Shown here in pieces: positions 27,025-35,960 of a DNA stretch of 48,471 bases. The position numbers were made by a program, and so were the translations under genes. Source of the DNA: Nitrospira sp. (GTDB lineage: Bacteria > Nitrospirota > Nitrospiria > SBBL01 > JAADHI01); NCBI GenBank assembly GCA_027020665.1, contig JALUVJ010000074.1:1-48471 (forward strand). Reading direction: 5' to 3'. A model generated the notes under the pieces. That model did not search any database. It worked only from the letters and a program-made list of their open reading frames with translations, and was not told where the DNA came from. The first letter of the stretch is position 1. Each line of letters starts with the position of its first letter.

Positions 27025-28107
27025 ATGCAGTGCGCAACTTTTCGAAAACGCAGGGTTTTTATCTTCTTTTCGGGGCTCATTATTCTTTTGCTTTTTATCA
27101 GCGGCCCCGTCACGGCACTTACCCCGGATGAAGAAAATACCATCCGCATCTATGAAGCGGTGAATGCCAGTGTCGTCAACATTACAAACATTGCCCTCAC
27201 ATACGACTTTTTTCTGAACCCGATTCCTTCTCAGGCCTCAGGCTCAGGATCGATTATTAGCAAACAAGGCCATATTCTCACCAATACGCACGTGGTGAAA
27301 GACGCCAAACGTCTGGTCGTGACACTTTCGGACGGCAGCAAATGGTCGGCGAAATTGGTGGGTGCGGATCCCGTAACGGATCTTGCGATTATTCAAATCA
27401 AGGCTCCGCCGGGTCGACTCACCATCATTCCGATGGGCACTTCGGATAAATTGCGTCCCGGTCAGAAAGTACTGGCCATCGGGAACCCCTTCGGTTTGGA
27501 ACGGACCTTGACGACAGGCATTATCAGCGCGATTCGAAAACACATCAAAACCGATGAGTCCGAGATGGAAGAAGTGATTCAAATCGATGCGGCAATCAAC
27601 CCCGGTAATTCGGGAGGGCCTTTGATTGATTCGAATGGGAAAATGATCGGGATCAACACGGCAATTTTCACGCCTTCCGGCGGCAGTGTGGGCATCGGCT
27701 TTGCCGTTCCCATCAATACGGCCTTAAATATCCTTAATGAATTGATTGAAAAAGGCTATGTGGCGTATCCCTGGTTGGGAGTCGAAACGCAGGCACTTGT
27801 GCCTGAAGTGGCAAAGGCGCTTAAACTGCCTGTTTCGCACGGGGTCATGGTGGCCCGGATTTCACGAGGTGGCCCGGCACACCGAGCCGGCATCCGTGGC
27901 GGAAATCAACGCGTTGAAATCGGAAACGCCATCTTTATTATCGGCGGGGACATCATTGTTGCGCTTGACGGCATTTCTTTTAAGACCGGTGAGGAATTTC
28001 ATGAAATTTTAAAATCGAAAAAACCCGGCGACCGGATTATACTCACAATCTGGCGCGGTCAAACAAAAAGAGAGCTCTCTGTTCGGCTGGGGGAGCGCCC
28101 CAGGTAA
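27025..28107 (+). CDS. HtrA/DegP-family serine protease with one PDZ domain
   Basis: S1C-family periplasmic protease, 360 residues from the chosen ATG 27025. A basic n-region plus a hydrophobic stretch (~9-30) gives either a signal peptide or an anchor. Catalytic triad: H89 (LTNTHVV), D119 (DPVTDLAI), S196 (NPGNSGGPL). One PDZ domain (~255-355) follows, so the layout resembles DegS/HhoA rather than two-PDZ DegP. Earlier in-frame starts (from 26878) would add a poorly conserved basic extension; none has a good ribosome-binding site, so the start is uncertain. The family degrades or senses misfolded envelope proteins. It stands alone 0.3 kb upstream of the gsp operon. Confidence 0.88.
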   Translation: MQCATFRKRRVFIFFSGLIILLLFISGPVTALTPDEENTIRIYEAVNASVVNITNIALTYDFFLNPIPSQASGSGSIISKQGHILTNTHVVKDAKRLVVTLSDGSKWSAKLVGADPVTDLAIIQIKAPPGRLTIIPMGTSDKLRPGQKVLAIGNPFGLERTLTTGIISAIRKHIKTDESEMEEVIQIDAAINPGNSGGPLIDSNGKMIGINTAIFTPSGGSVGIGFAVPINTALNILNELIEKGYVAYPWLGVETQALVPEVAKALKLPVSHGVMVARISRGGPAHRAGIRGGNQRVEIGNAIFIIGGDIIVALDGISFKTGEEFHEILKSKKPGDRIILTIWRGQTKRELSVRLGERPR

Positions 28108-28420
28108 AGGGATCTTGCTTTGTCATCCTGTTTGCGCGTGAGAAAAACCGCTTAAGTCCGGGCATAAAACACACTAAACAACACTTCACAAACTACTTTA
28201 ACAAGAAGGCTTCAAGACCCTCGATTTTATTGAAATCCGGTAGGCCCTTTGGTTGACATTACCCATAAACTAACTATAATCGAAATAAAGGCTTTTGTTA
28301 TGATATGATCGTGTGGCCGCCTCGTTAAACGTTTATTTTTACGGCAGTTTCCCCCCATGAAAATTTATGTCGTTCGGGAAGTGCCCTCAGGGGCGCGTTA
28401 GGGTGTGAGCAGAAGAGAAC
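28108..28420. other. Leader region of the type II secretion operon
   Basis: The 313-nt gap holds the gsp promoter (28253-28280) and then a leader of about 134 nt. Within the leader a 14-codon reading frame runs 28357-28401 (MKIYVVREVPSGAR, stop TAG), with no clear ribosome-binding site, and a short GC-rich pairing (GCCC...GGGC) sits near its end. No known riboswitch class was recognised. Confidence 0.4.
28253..28280 (+). promoter_or_regulatory. Consensus sigma-70 promoter of the gsp operon
   Basis: TTGACA (28253-28258), a 16-nt spacer, then TATAAT (28275-28280). Both hexamers match the consensus exactly. Transcription would start near 28287, about 134 nt before gspC, and could read through all twelve gsp genes, whose gaps are at most about 40 nt. 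Confidence 0.85.
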
Positions 28421-29335
28421 ATGGCACAGGTTTCGTATTTTATATTGCATCTCGTTATGATTGCCGCGGGCGCCTATTTCATGGCCGATATGACCAATCT
28501 TGCGATTTCATCCCGCCTTGAATCGATGATGGAGTCGAGTCCGCAATCTTCGCACCCCTTTGCCGCCGCAGCGCAGAGTGGCCCGAGAAAAAATTCCGCG
28601 AACTACCGCGTCATTGTGCAAAAGAATATCTTTAATTCCGTGAGCAAACCTGCCGTCCGGGCCAATACGGGCGAAACGGCTCCTGCGCCGGCGCAAAATG
28701 TCTCCCTCCCGCCGCTGGATCTCACCTTGGTCGGCACAGCCAGCCCCTATGCCATCATCAAAGATCCGAAGGAAAAGAAGCAAAAGCTCTATCGCAAAGG
28801 AGATGTGATCGGGGCCGTGCTGGGCAAAAGTGATGCCAACACCCCCAAGCTAATCAGCATAAGCCGGAACAAAGTCGTGTTGCTGCGGGCGGGACAAAAA
28901 GAAGTGCTGGAAGTGAAGGTCAAATCCAAAAAGGATAAAACCGGAGCCAAGCGCGTTTCCAGGCGGGGCGCAACTTCGAAGCCCAAGGGGAAGGACACCA
29001 TTCAGCAGGTTTCGGATAATCAATGGGTCCTCGATCGGCGGGAATTGGATGATGCCATGAAGAACCTGCCGCAGCTTTTGACCAAGGCACGTGTCATCCC
29101 CAGTTTTAAGGACGGCAAGCCCGACGGGTTCCGTATTTTTGCCATTGCGAAGGACAGTCTCTATGCTAAAATCGGGCTTCAAAACGGGGACATCCTTCAC
29201 CGAATTAATAACGTCGATGTAAAAAGCCCTCAAAATTTTATGAAAGTGATCGAACAACTCAAGGACGAAAACAGCATCAATGTCGATTTGGTGCGCAATA
29301 ATAAAAAAGAAACATTCAGTTATGAGATTCGATAG
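28421..29335 (+). CDS. gspC: Type II secretion protein GspC
   Basis: Inner-membrane clamp protein of 304 residues that links the GspL/M platform to the outer-membrane secretin. One N-terminal membrane helix (~5-28) is followed by the HR domain, with NYRVIVQKNIFNSVSK and PLDLTLVGTASPYAIIKDP, then a lysine-rich linker and a C-terminal PDZ domain (IGLQNGDILHRINNVDVKSP). This order is the classic GspC layout. It is the first gene of the operon; the ribosome-binding site (GAAGAG) is only moderate. Confidence 0.92.
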   Translation: MAQVSYFILHLVMIAAGAYFMADMTNLAISSRLESMMESSPQSSHPFAAAAQSGPRKNSANYRVIVQKNIFNSVSKPAVRANTGETAPAPAQNVSLPPLDLTLVGTASPYAIIKDPKEKKQKLYRKGDVIGAVLGKSDANTPKLISISRNKVVLLRAGQKEVLEVKVKSKKDKTGAKRVSRRGATSKPKGKDTIQQVSDNQWVLDRRELDDAMKNLPQLLTKARVIPSFKDGKPDGFRIFAIAKDSLYAKIGLQNGDILHRINNVDVKSPQNFMKVIEQLKDENSINVDLVRNNKKETFSYEIR

Positions 29336-29338
29336 GAC

Positions 29339-30796
29339 ATGATGCTGCGAAACAGAGCGGTCCCCAGCCTCTGGTGGGCCATTTTTTTTGTCATCTTTTT
29401 GTGGGGCTTGCCGGAGTGGGCGGCGGCGCAAAAACCCTCCGGAAAAGGCGCTGCCTCAAACGAAGTCACGCTTGATTTTAGCGAAGTGGACTTGCCCGTA
29501 CTCGTCAAACTTATCAGCGAACTCACCGGGAAAAACTTTGTCATTGATGAAAAAGTCCGTGGCAAGGTTTCTATTATTTCGCCTACTAAAATTCCGCTCG
29601 AACGGGTCTATGATGTTTTTCTTTCCGTGCTGGAGCTGAAAGGCTTGACGGTTGTGGAAAGCGGCGAGGTTTATTTGATTCGGCCCTTTGCAGAAGTGCC
29701 CGCAGATCGGGAGGTGCATGTTTATCGCCTTCAAAATATGAAGGTGGAGGAAATGGCCAAGGTACTGCGCGGATTGGTTGCAAAACCCGCCGGGCGCGGC
29801 AAAAAGAAAAAAGGCCCCTCAAAAGGATTGCAAGGCCAGGTTCAGATTTTGACCGATAAAGAAACAAACAGCCTCATTATCACCGCAGCAAAGTCGGATT
29901 TCAAGATTCTCAAAGGCGTGATTGAGCAACTGGATCAAAAACGACGACAGGTCTATGTCGAAGCCGTAGTGCTGGAATTATCCGCAGACAAATTCAAGGA
30001 GCTGGGCACAGAGTTGGGTGCGGCCTTTGGTTATACTTCGGGCAATGATCTCACCGTGTTGGGCGGATTTAACAACAATCTCGATGTGGCAGGCCTCGGG
30101 GCCATCGCGGGCGTGGAGGGTTTGAGTGTCGGGGCGGTGAATGTCGTTGCAGCACTCCGGGCCTTGCAATCTTCTTCCGATGTCAATGTTTTATCCACTC
30201 CGCAAATTCTGACGACCGACAAACAAAAAGCGGAAATTGTCGTCGCGCAGAATGTCCCTTTTCCGGGCGCGCAAAGTCAAAGCGTGGGCGGGAATGTTCA
30301 AACCACGATTGAGCGCAAAGATGTCGGCATTATCCTGAGACTCACACCCGATGTGCTGGACAATGAGCGCGTGCAACTGGATGTCTATCAGGAAATTTCT
30401 TCCGTGGTGGCGACGGCAGTCACGGTCGGTGCGGAAAACCTGGGCCCGACGACGAATAAGCGTTCGGCCAGCACAACGGTCATCGTCGGGAATGGACAGA
30501 CCGTGGTCATCGGCGGGCTCATCAAAGACAACCTGATCGCAGTGGATAGAAAAATCCCTTTATTGGGAGACATCCCTTTGATCGGGTGGTTGTTTCGTTT
30601 TAAGTCAAACCGCATTGAAAAGACCAACCTCATGATCTTTCTCACGCCGCACATCGTGCTCAACGACGAAGAATTAGAAGCCATTCGGGCAAAAAAATCA
30701 AAGGTGTCGGCTCGTTTCATGAAAAAACACCTGTCCCACCTGGAGCCGGAAATCGGGGGAGCCTTTTTCAGCGAAATGATTGATCTCCCGCAGTAA
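29339..30796 (+). CDS. gspD: Type II secretion secretin GspD (short form)
   Basis: Outer-membrane channel of 485 residues, shorter than the ~650-700 usual for GspD. Signal peptide ~1-30 (ending EWAAA), an N0-type domain (VTLDFSEVDLPVLVKLISEL), one secretin-N domain (~125-205) with a lysine-rich insertion, and the secretin domain (~206-455) with VPFPGAQSQSVGG, RSASTTVIVGNGQTVVIGGL and IPLLGDIPLIGWLFR. The extra N-domain copies of classical GspD are missing, so the periplasmic vestibule should be shorter. There is no obvious C-terminal S-domain and no pilotin gene nearby. Starts 3 nt after gspC. Confidence 0.93.
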   Translation: MMLRNRAVPSLWWAIFFVIFLWGLPEWAAAQKPSGKGAASNEVTLDFSEVDLPVLVKLISELTGKNFVIDEKVRGKVSIISPTKIPLERVYDVFLSVLELKGLTVVESGEVYLIRPFAEVPADREVHVYRLQNMKVEEMAKVLRGLVAKPAGRGKKKKGPSKGLQGQVQILTDKETNSLIITAAKSDFKILKGVIEQLDQKRRQVYVEAVVLELSADKFKELGTELGAAFGYTSGNDLTVLGGFNNNLDVAGLGAIAGVEGLSVGAVNVVAALRALQSSSDVNVLSTPQILTTDKQKAEIVVAQNVPFPGAQSQSVGGNVQTTIERKDVGIILRLTPDVLDNERVQLDVYQEISSVVATAVTVGAENLGPTTNKRSASTTVIVGNGQTVVIGGLIKDNLIAVDRKIPLLGDIPLIGWLFRFKSNRIEKTNLMIFLTPHIVLNDEELEAIRAKKSKVSARFMKKHLSHLEPEIGGAFFSEMIDLPQ

Positions 30797-30836
30797 GTCG
30801 TATTTTTCACAGGATTTTCAGCATACTGAGGTAAGC

Positions 30837-32543
30837 TTGATTCATCAGAAACGTCCCCTTATCGGTGAAATATTTATCGCGCAAGGTGCCATCACCGCCG
30901 AGCAAATTGTTGAAGCCCTCGAACTTCAGAAAGAAGAAGGCGGCTCGATCGGCGACATCCTGTTGCGCCTGAAACATCTGAAAGAAGAAACGCTTTTGGA
31001 GGCACTCTCGGAACAATGGAAACTGCCCTACCAAAACGAACTCGATATTAATGAGATTGACCCGACCCTGACCGAAAAAATCCCGCTCTCTTTTGCAAAA
31101 CGTCACCAATTTCTGCCGATCAAACGTGTGGAGAAACACATCCTGTGTGCCACCGCCAAACCGCTGAATTTGACTGCCCTGGATGATTTTTATCTTTTAT
31201 TGAAAACCCCGATCGATCTCGTGATTGTCCCCTCTGAAGAAATCATGCGTTGCATCCATCAGGTTTACGAATTGGCGACCGAAAGCCCTGAAGATGCGAT
31301 TTCGGACTTTTCGGGAGACAATCTAAGTGTCTTGGCCGAAGAAATCGGCGAGCCGGAAGATTTGCTCGACACCGATGATGAAGCCCCCATGATTTTGCTG
31401 GTCAACTCCATCTTTTTTAAGGCCGTGCAGCAGCGGGCTTCCGACATTCACTTTGAACCTTTTGAGCGGGAAGTCAAAGTCCGTTACCGTGTGGACGGTG
31501 TTCTCTACAATGTGTTGACCTCGCCCAAACGTCTTCAGTCCGCGCTCATTTCGCGGGTAAAGATTATGGCGGGCATGAATATCGCCGAAAAACGGCTGCC
31601 GCAGGACGGCCGCATTAGCTTGAGGATCGGCGGACGAGAGATCGATATCCGTGTTTCGGATATTCCCACGGCACACGGCGAGCGTTTGGTCTTGCGTATT
31701 TTGGAAAAATCGAATGAATCCCTGGATTTAAATCAAATCGGTCTTTCGGACAAAGATTTAAAATCAATGGAAAGCCTCATCAAGTTGGCGCACGGCATCA
31801 TCTTGGTCACCGGTCCGACGGGCAGCGGTAAAACCACGACGCTCTATTCGGCCTTAAGTCGCATTAATTCACCCGAAAAAAACATTCTGACCATCGAAGA
31901 TCCCATCGAATATCAATTGCAGGGCATCGGACAAATACAGGTCAATGCCAAAATCGACCTGAGCTTTGCAAAGGGTTTACGCTCTATTTTGCGGCAGGAC
32001 CCTGATGTTATCATGATTGGAGAAATCCGCGATGTCGAAACGGCGGCCATTGCCATCCACGCCTCTTTGACCGGGCATCTCGTTTTTTCAACCTTGCACA
32101 CCAATGATTCCGCCGGCGCAATCACGCGATTGCTCGATATGGGCATCGAGCCCTTCTTGGTCTCCTCTTCCGTTGTGGCGATCATTGCCCAGCGTTTGGT
32201 GCGGAAAATTTGTCAGGAATGCCGCAAGGCATACAGCCCGAGGCCGGAAGAATATCAAAAACTGGGGCTCCCGCCGGATTCAAAACATTCTTTTTTCAAG
32301 GGCAGCGGCTGTAGTGCCTGTTTAAATACGGGTTTTAAGGGCCGTTCGGGCATTTATGAAACCTTGCTGCTCGACGATGAGATTCGCAACATGATTCTGG
32401 CCAAGGCCGATTCCGCTCAGATCAAGGCTGCGGCCATCACCAAAGGCATGGTAAATCTTCGGGAAGACGGCGCAAAGCGCGTGATTGCGGGACTCACCAC
32501 GACCGAAGAGGTGCTCCGCGTGACACAGGAGGAAAATATCTAG
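30837..32543 (+). CDS. gspE: Type II secretion ATPase GspE
   Basis: Cytoplasmic hexameric ATPase that powers pseudopilus assembly. I start at TTG 30837, which has GAGG 5 nt upstream, giving 568 residues beginning with IHQKRPLIGEIFIAQGAIT; a TTG at 30780 inside the gspD end is the alternative. An N-terminal MshEN/GspE-N region binds GspL. Walker A is GPTGSGKTTT, the Asp box ILTIEDPIEYQ, Walker B LRQDPDVIMIGEIRD and the His box HLVFSTLHTND. A zinc-type tetracysteine loop (CQEC ... CSAC) is present, as in true GspE. Confidence 0.95.
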   Translation: MIHQKRPLIGEIFIAQGAITAEQIVEALELQKEEGGSIGDILLRLKHLKEETLLEALSEQWKLPYQNELDINEIDPTLTEKIPLSFAKRHQFLPIKRVEKHILCATAKPLNLTALDDFYLLLKTPIDLVIVPSEEIMRCIHQVYELATESPEDAISDFSGDNLSVLAEEIGEPEDLLDTDDEAPMILLVNSIFFKAVQQRASDIHFEPFEREVKVRYRVDGVLYNVLTSPKRLQSALISRVKIMAGMNIAEKRLPQDGRISLRIGGREIDIRVSDIPTAHGERLVLRILEKSNESLDLNQIGLSDKDLKSMESLIKLAHGIILVTGPTGSGKTTTLYSALSRINSPEKNILTIEDPIEYQLQGIGQIQVNAKIDLSFAKGLRSILRQDPDVIMIGEIRDVETAAIAIHASLTGHLVFSTLHTNDSAGAITRLLDMGIEPFLVSSSVVAIIAQRLVRKICQECRKAYSPRPEEYQKLGLPPDSKHSFFKGSGCSACLNTGFKGRSGIYETLLLDDEIRNMILAKADSAQIKAAAITKGMVNLREDGAKRVIAGLTTTEEVLRVTQEENI

Positions 32544-32546
32544 TTT

Positions 32547-33764
32547 ATGGCCGTTTTTGAATACAAGGGCCTCGACCTGCGCGGCAAAAACGCAGCCGGA
32601 GTGATTGATGCGGATAATCCGCGTCAAGCCCGCAGCAAGTTGCGTCAAAACGGAATCTTCCCGACTGAAATCATGTCCGCCAAAGCGGCGGCTGCGGCAG
32701 AAGCGCGCGAGGCCTTTTCCTTTGGGCAAAAGGTCAGCCTTTCGGACACCGCGCTCATGACCCGGCAGATGTCGACGCTCACCGGCGCGGGACTTTCGAT
32801 CATGGAAAGTTTGGCCGCGTTGATCGAGCAGACGGAAAACAAGGCCTCTAAAAAAGTATGGGTCGATGTGCGCGAAGGCGTCAAAGAAGGCAGCACTTTT
32901 GCGGATGCCCTGAGCCGCCACCCGAAGGTCTTTTCGACGCTCTATTGTCAGATGGTGCGCGCCGGCGAGGCGAGCGGGGCGCTGGACAAAATTCTGCTGC
33001 GTCTTGCCGACTACCTCGAAAACCAGGTACGGTTGCGCGGGAAGATTTTTTCGATGATGACCTATCCCATTTTAATGATGGTCGTCAGCGCCCTGATTTT
33101 GCTTTTTTTGGTCGCCTATGTGGTGCCGAAGGTGACTTCGATTTTTGACGATCTGAATCAGGCCTTGCCGCTGCCGACGGTCATTCTTTTGTCGATCAGT
33201 GATTTTGTAATTGCCTACGGCTGGTTGCTTTTTTCGCTGGCGGGCATTGCTTTCTTTTTTTTGAAACGCCACATTGCGACGCCTGCGGGCCGTGAAAAGT
33301 ACGACCGGATTTCGCTGAAGCTGCCGCTGGTGGGCCGCGTTGTAAAAATGGTGGCCATCTCCCGTTTTACCAAGACACTCGCCACTTTACTGGCCAGTGG
33401 CGTACAATTGTTAAAGGCCCTGGAGATCGTGCAGCAGGTGGTGGGCAATAAGGTGCTGGAAGAAACGATTCAGGAGGCTCGCAGCAATATTCGGGAAGGG
33501 GAATCGATTGCCGATCCGCTCAAGCGCAGCGGACTCTTCCCGCCGCTGGTCACGCATATGATCAGCATCGGCGAAAAAAGCGGCGAGTTGGAAACCATGC
33601 TGCAAAAGGTATCGGAGGCCTACGACAATGAAGTCGAGACGGTTGTCACGGGCATGACCTCCCTGCTGGGGCCGCTCATGATTTTGGGGATGGGTTTTGC
33701 CATTCTGTTTATCGTGCTGGCGATCCTGCTGCCGATTTTTGAAGTGAGTCAAATGGTCGGCTAA
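32547..33764 (+). CDS. gspF: Type II secretion platform protein GspF
   Basis: Polytopic inner-membrane platform protein of 405 residues, starting 3 nt after gspE. It carries two repeats of the T2SSF domain. The first has LSDTALMTRQMSTLTGAGLS and the second has ISRFTKTLATLLASGVQLLK followed by MISIGEKSGELETMLQKVSE. Three membrane helices are visible (~165-190, ~220-240 and ~370-395). GspF couples GspE motion to pseudopilin extraction. Confidence 0.96.
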   Translation: MAVFEYKGLDLRGKNAAGVIDADNPRQARSKLRQNGIFPTEIMSAKAAAAAEAREAFSFGQKVSLSDTALMTRQMSTLTGAGLSIMESLAALIEQTENKASKKVWVDVREGVKEGSTFADALSRHPKVFSTLYCQMVRAGEASGALDKILLRLADYLENQVRLRGKIFSMMTYPILMMVVSALILLFLVAYVVPKVTSIFDDLNQALPLPTVILLSISDFVIAYGWLLFSLAGIAFFFLKRHIATPAGREKYDRISLKLPLVGRVVKMVAISRFTKTLATLLASGVQLLKALEIVQQVVGNKVLEETIQEARSNIREGESIADPLKRSGLFPPLVTHMISIGEKSGELETMLQKVSEAYDNEVETVVTGMTSLLGPLMILGMGFAILFIVLAILLPIFEVSQMVG

Positions 33765-33816
33765 ACGTGCGTTGCTTTTAGCCCCGTTGCGGGGGAAAAT
33801 GAATTTGAGGACGACG

Positions 33817-34278
33817 ATGAAATCAACACAGACAAAAAAGCAGAAAAAAAAGCGCCGCCGCGAACGCGGATTCACCTTAATCGAAATCATGGTGGTTGTG
33901 ACGATTCTGGCGATTTTGATTGCGCTCGTGGCGCCCAAGATGGTGGGCCGAACCGATCAGGCCCGCCGGGTTTCCACAAAGGCGCAAATTAAAAACATTG
34001 AAGGTGCGCTTCAATTGTACAAACTCGATAACGGGGTTTATCCGAGTACCGAGCAGGGATTGGATGCGCTGGTGAATCCGCCCACAGTAGGCGTGATTCC
34101 GAAACATTGGAAAGAAGGCGGCTATTTAGGCAAGGTGCCGAATGATGCCTGGGGTAATCCTTATGTGTACCTGAGTCCCGGTTCGCACGGCGACTACGAC
34201 CTTGTTTCTTACGGTTCCGACAATGAACCCGGCGGAGAGGGAGACAATGCCGACCTTGAAAGCTGGAACCTTAATTAA
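33817..34278 (+). CDS. gspG: Major pseudopilin GspG
   Basis: Major pseudopilin, 153 residues. A lysine/arginine-rich leader ends in RERG, followed by FTLIEIMVVVTILAILIALV, the PilD-processed N-terminal helix with +5 Glu. LYKLDNGVYPSTEQGLDALV is the GspG signature. The C-terminal Asp/Gly-rich loop (SYGSDNEPGGEGDNADLESW) matches the GspG calcium-binding region. I chose ATG 33817, with GAGG 6 nt upstream; ATG 33799 and TTG 33772 are possible earlier starts with poorer sites. Its 3' end overlaps gspH by 32 nt. Confidence 0.95.
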   Translation: MKSTQTKKQKKKRRRERGFTLIEIMVVVTILAILIALVAPKMVGRTDQARRVSTKAQIKNIEGALQLYKLDNGVYPSTEQGLDALVNPPTVGVIPKHWKEGGYLGKVPNDAWGNPYVYLSPGSHGDYDLVSYGSDNEPGGEGDNADLESWNLN

Positions 34279-34816
34279 GAGGGATGCCTGCGGCCTGTGT
34301 CGGCCCGCAGGCAGGCGGCAGTCGGGCTTCACGCTGCTGGAATTGGTCGTCATCATCACCATTTTGGGGGTGACGGCGCTGATGGTGTTTCCAAAACTTT
34401 CGGCTTTCGGTGTGCATTCGGGCAAGAGCACGACCCGTCATCTCTCGCGTTTGATCCAGCATCTGGCTCAGGAGGCGCTTGCGACCAAACAGTACTACCG
34501 GCTTTATTACGATCTTGAAGCAGAGGCCTATTCCGTGAAAATCCTTCAAGGCCGGGAATTTGTTCCCGTTTCCGATGGGTTGATCTCCGGTCGCAGTCTG
34601 CCGAAGGGGGTTGTTTTTAAGGATGTCGTGACCTATCGCCACGGCAAAGTCGAGGACGGTGAAGCGTATACGGAGTTTTTCCCCTTGGGCGTAGAAAAAA
34701 CAACCATCCACCTGAAAGAAGGGGAGAATGATTGGACCTTAATCGTAAACGGCCTCACGGGCCGCGTGAAAGTCTACGACCGCTATTTGGAAAAAACCGA
34801 ACGTGCGACACTTTGA
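34247..34816 (+). CDS. gspH: Pseudopilin GspH
   Basis: Minor pseudopilin, 189 residues from ATG 34247, which is inside the gspG 3' end and preceded by GGAGAGGGA. The leader RRQSG is followed by FTLLELVVIITILGVTALMV, then RHLSRLIQHLAQEALATKQY, typical of GspH/FimT. It sits at or near the tip of the pseudopilus. The downstream beta domain is not highly conserved. The gene's 3' end overlaps gspI by 14 nt. Confidence 0.85.
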   Translation: MPTLKAGTLIKRDACGLCRPAGRRQSGFTLLELVVIITILGVTALMVFPKLSAFGVHSGKSTTRHLSRLIQHLAQEALATKQYYRLYYDLEAEAYSVKILQGREFVPVSDGLISGRSLPKGVVFKDVVTYRHGKVEDGEAYTEFFPLGVEKTTIHLKEGENDWTLIVNGLTGRVKVYDRYLEKTERATL

Positions 34817-35276
34817 TTTGAAACAAAACGTTGTTTTTTACGCCGCAGTGTGCCGAAATTTTTTTTCAGAGCAAAGCGCAAGGCGGCGTAAAAAAGGGTT
34901 TACGCTGATCGAAATCATGATCGCCCTCTCCGTCTTGTCCATCGCGCTGGTGGTCTTGTTGGGCCTGCGGAACCAAGGGATTGCGCTGGCTGCCCGGAGC
35001 CGTCAAGTAATTGATGCGACCTTGCTGGCACGTCAAAAAGTCACCGAGATTTCGGCGGAAGGGTTTCCGGAATTGGGGGAACAATCAGGGGACTTTGGAG
35101 CGAATTTCCCGCAGTATACCTGGCGGCAGCACGTAGTGCAGACCCCCTTTAATATCGTACGGGAGCTTTTGTTGGAAGTCGTTTGGAAAGAAGATCACCG
35201 CGAAATGACCGTCAATGTAACCACGTATCTTTTTGATCGCGGCATAAACCCCCGCAGTTTGTCTGCATCGGATTGA
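34803..35276 (+). CDS. gspI: Pseudopilin GspI
   Basis: Minor pseudopilin of 157 residues with a long basic leader ending RRRKKG, then FTLIEIMIALSVLSIALVVL and the GspI signature ATLLARQKVTEISAEGFPEL. It is expected to nucleate the GspI-J-K tip complex. The likely start is GTG 34803, overlapping the gspH end. Expected at this position between gspH and gspJ. Confidence 0.9.
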   Translation: MRHFDLKQNVVFYAAVCRNFFSEQSARRRKKGFTLIEIMIALSVLSIALVVLLGLRNQGIALAARSRQVIDATLLARQKVTEISAEGFPELGEQSGDFGANFPQYTWRQHVVQTPFNIVRELLLEVVWKEDHREMTVNVTTYLFDRGINPRSLSASD

Positions 35277-35281
35277 TCGAG

Positions 35282-35944
35282 ATGATGATATCTGAAAACA
35301 GCACCTTCCCGGATCGCCCTAAAGAAGAAGCGGGATTTACCCTGCTGGAATTGATGATTTCTTTGGGTATTGTGTCGATTATTTTTGTTTTAATTTACGG
35401 CACCTTCAGCAACGTGCATCACGGCAATCAGCAAATGGAGGACGATGCCGACCGTTATCGCATGACCCGGATGAGCTTGTATTATCTTGCGAACGATCTG
35501 AGCATGTTCTATGTCGGGCAGGCCCCGGACGGCAGATCGGCATCGAGAGAAATGGTGTTTCGCGGGGAAGACAATGAGCGTTTGCAGGACAATGAAACCT
35601 TTCCAAACGATGCAATCGAATTTAGCACGGTCTCCCACCGCCGTATCGGGGACATCCCGGCTTCGGATCAGATGATCCTCCGTTACGCCTTGCAAGACGG
35701 GTATTTGATTCAGGAGGCGCGTTTTTCAAACGGTATTTCGCGGATTAACGAACTTGCCGGACCCATTGAAGGCCTGAATTTTCGGTATTTGCCCAAGAAC
35801 AGCACGGATTGGGTCGAAACCTGGAATACCGGCGGCGCAAATCCCGAAGCCCCGACCGTTGTGGAGATTGAATTGATTTTGAAGGTTGAAGGTCACCCGG
35901 CGCGTCGTTTTAAGACCTGGGTGGATCTCCCCATGAGTCTGTAA
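35282..35944 (+). CDS. gspJ: Pseudopilin GspJ
   Basis: Minor pseudopilin of about 220 residues. Motif AGFTLLELMISLGIVSIIFV, then DRYRMTRMSLYYLANDLSMF, matches the GspJ helix-turn region, followed by a periplasmic beta domain with VVEIELILKVEGHPARRFKT. ATG 35282 is chosen; ATG 35285 and TTG 35273 are alternatives. It partners GspI and GspK at the pseudopilus tip. Confidence 0.9.
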   Translation: MMISENSTFPDRPKEEAGFTLLELMISLGIVSIIFVLIYGTFSNVHHGNQQMEDDADRYRMTRMSLYYLANDLSMFYVGQAPDGRSASREMVFRGEDNERLQDNETFPNDAIEFSTVSHRRIGDIPASDQMILRYALQDGYLIQEARFSNGISRINELAGPIEGLNFRYLPKNSTDWVETWNTGGANPEAPTVVEIELILKVEGHPARRFKTWVDLPMSL

Positions 35945-35960
35945 TCGGGGCTTCCCTAAG

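Noticed and set aside
27025-28107. HtrA-like protease as part of the gsp operon
   Set aside because: A consensus promoter and a 313-nt gap separate it from gspC; co-regulation is not supported.
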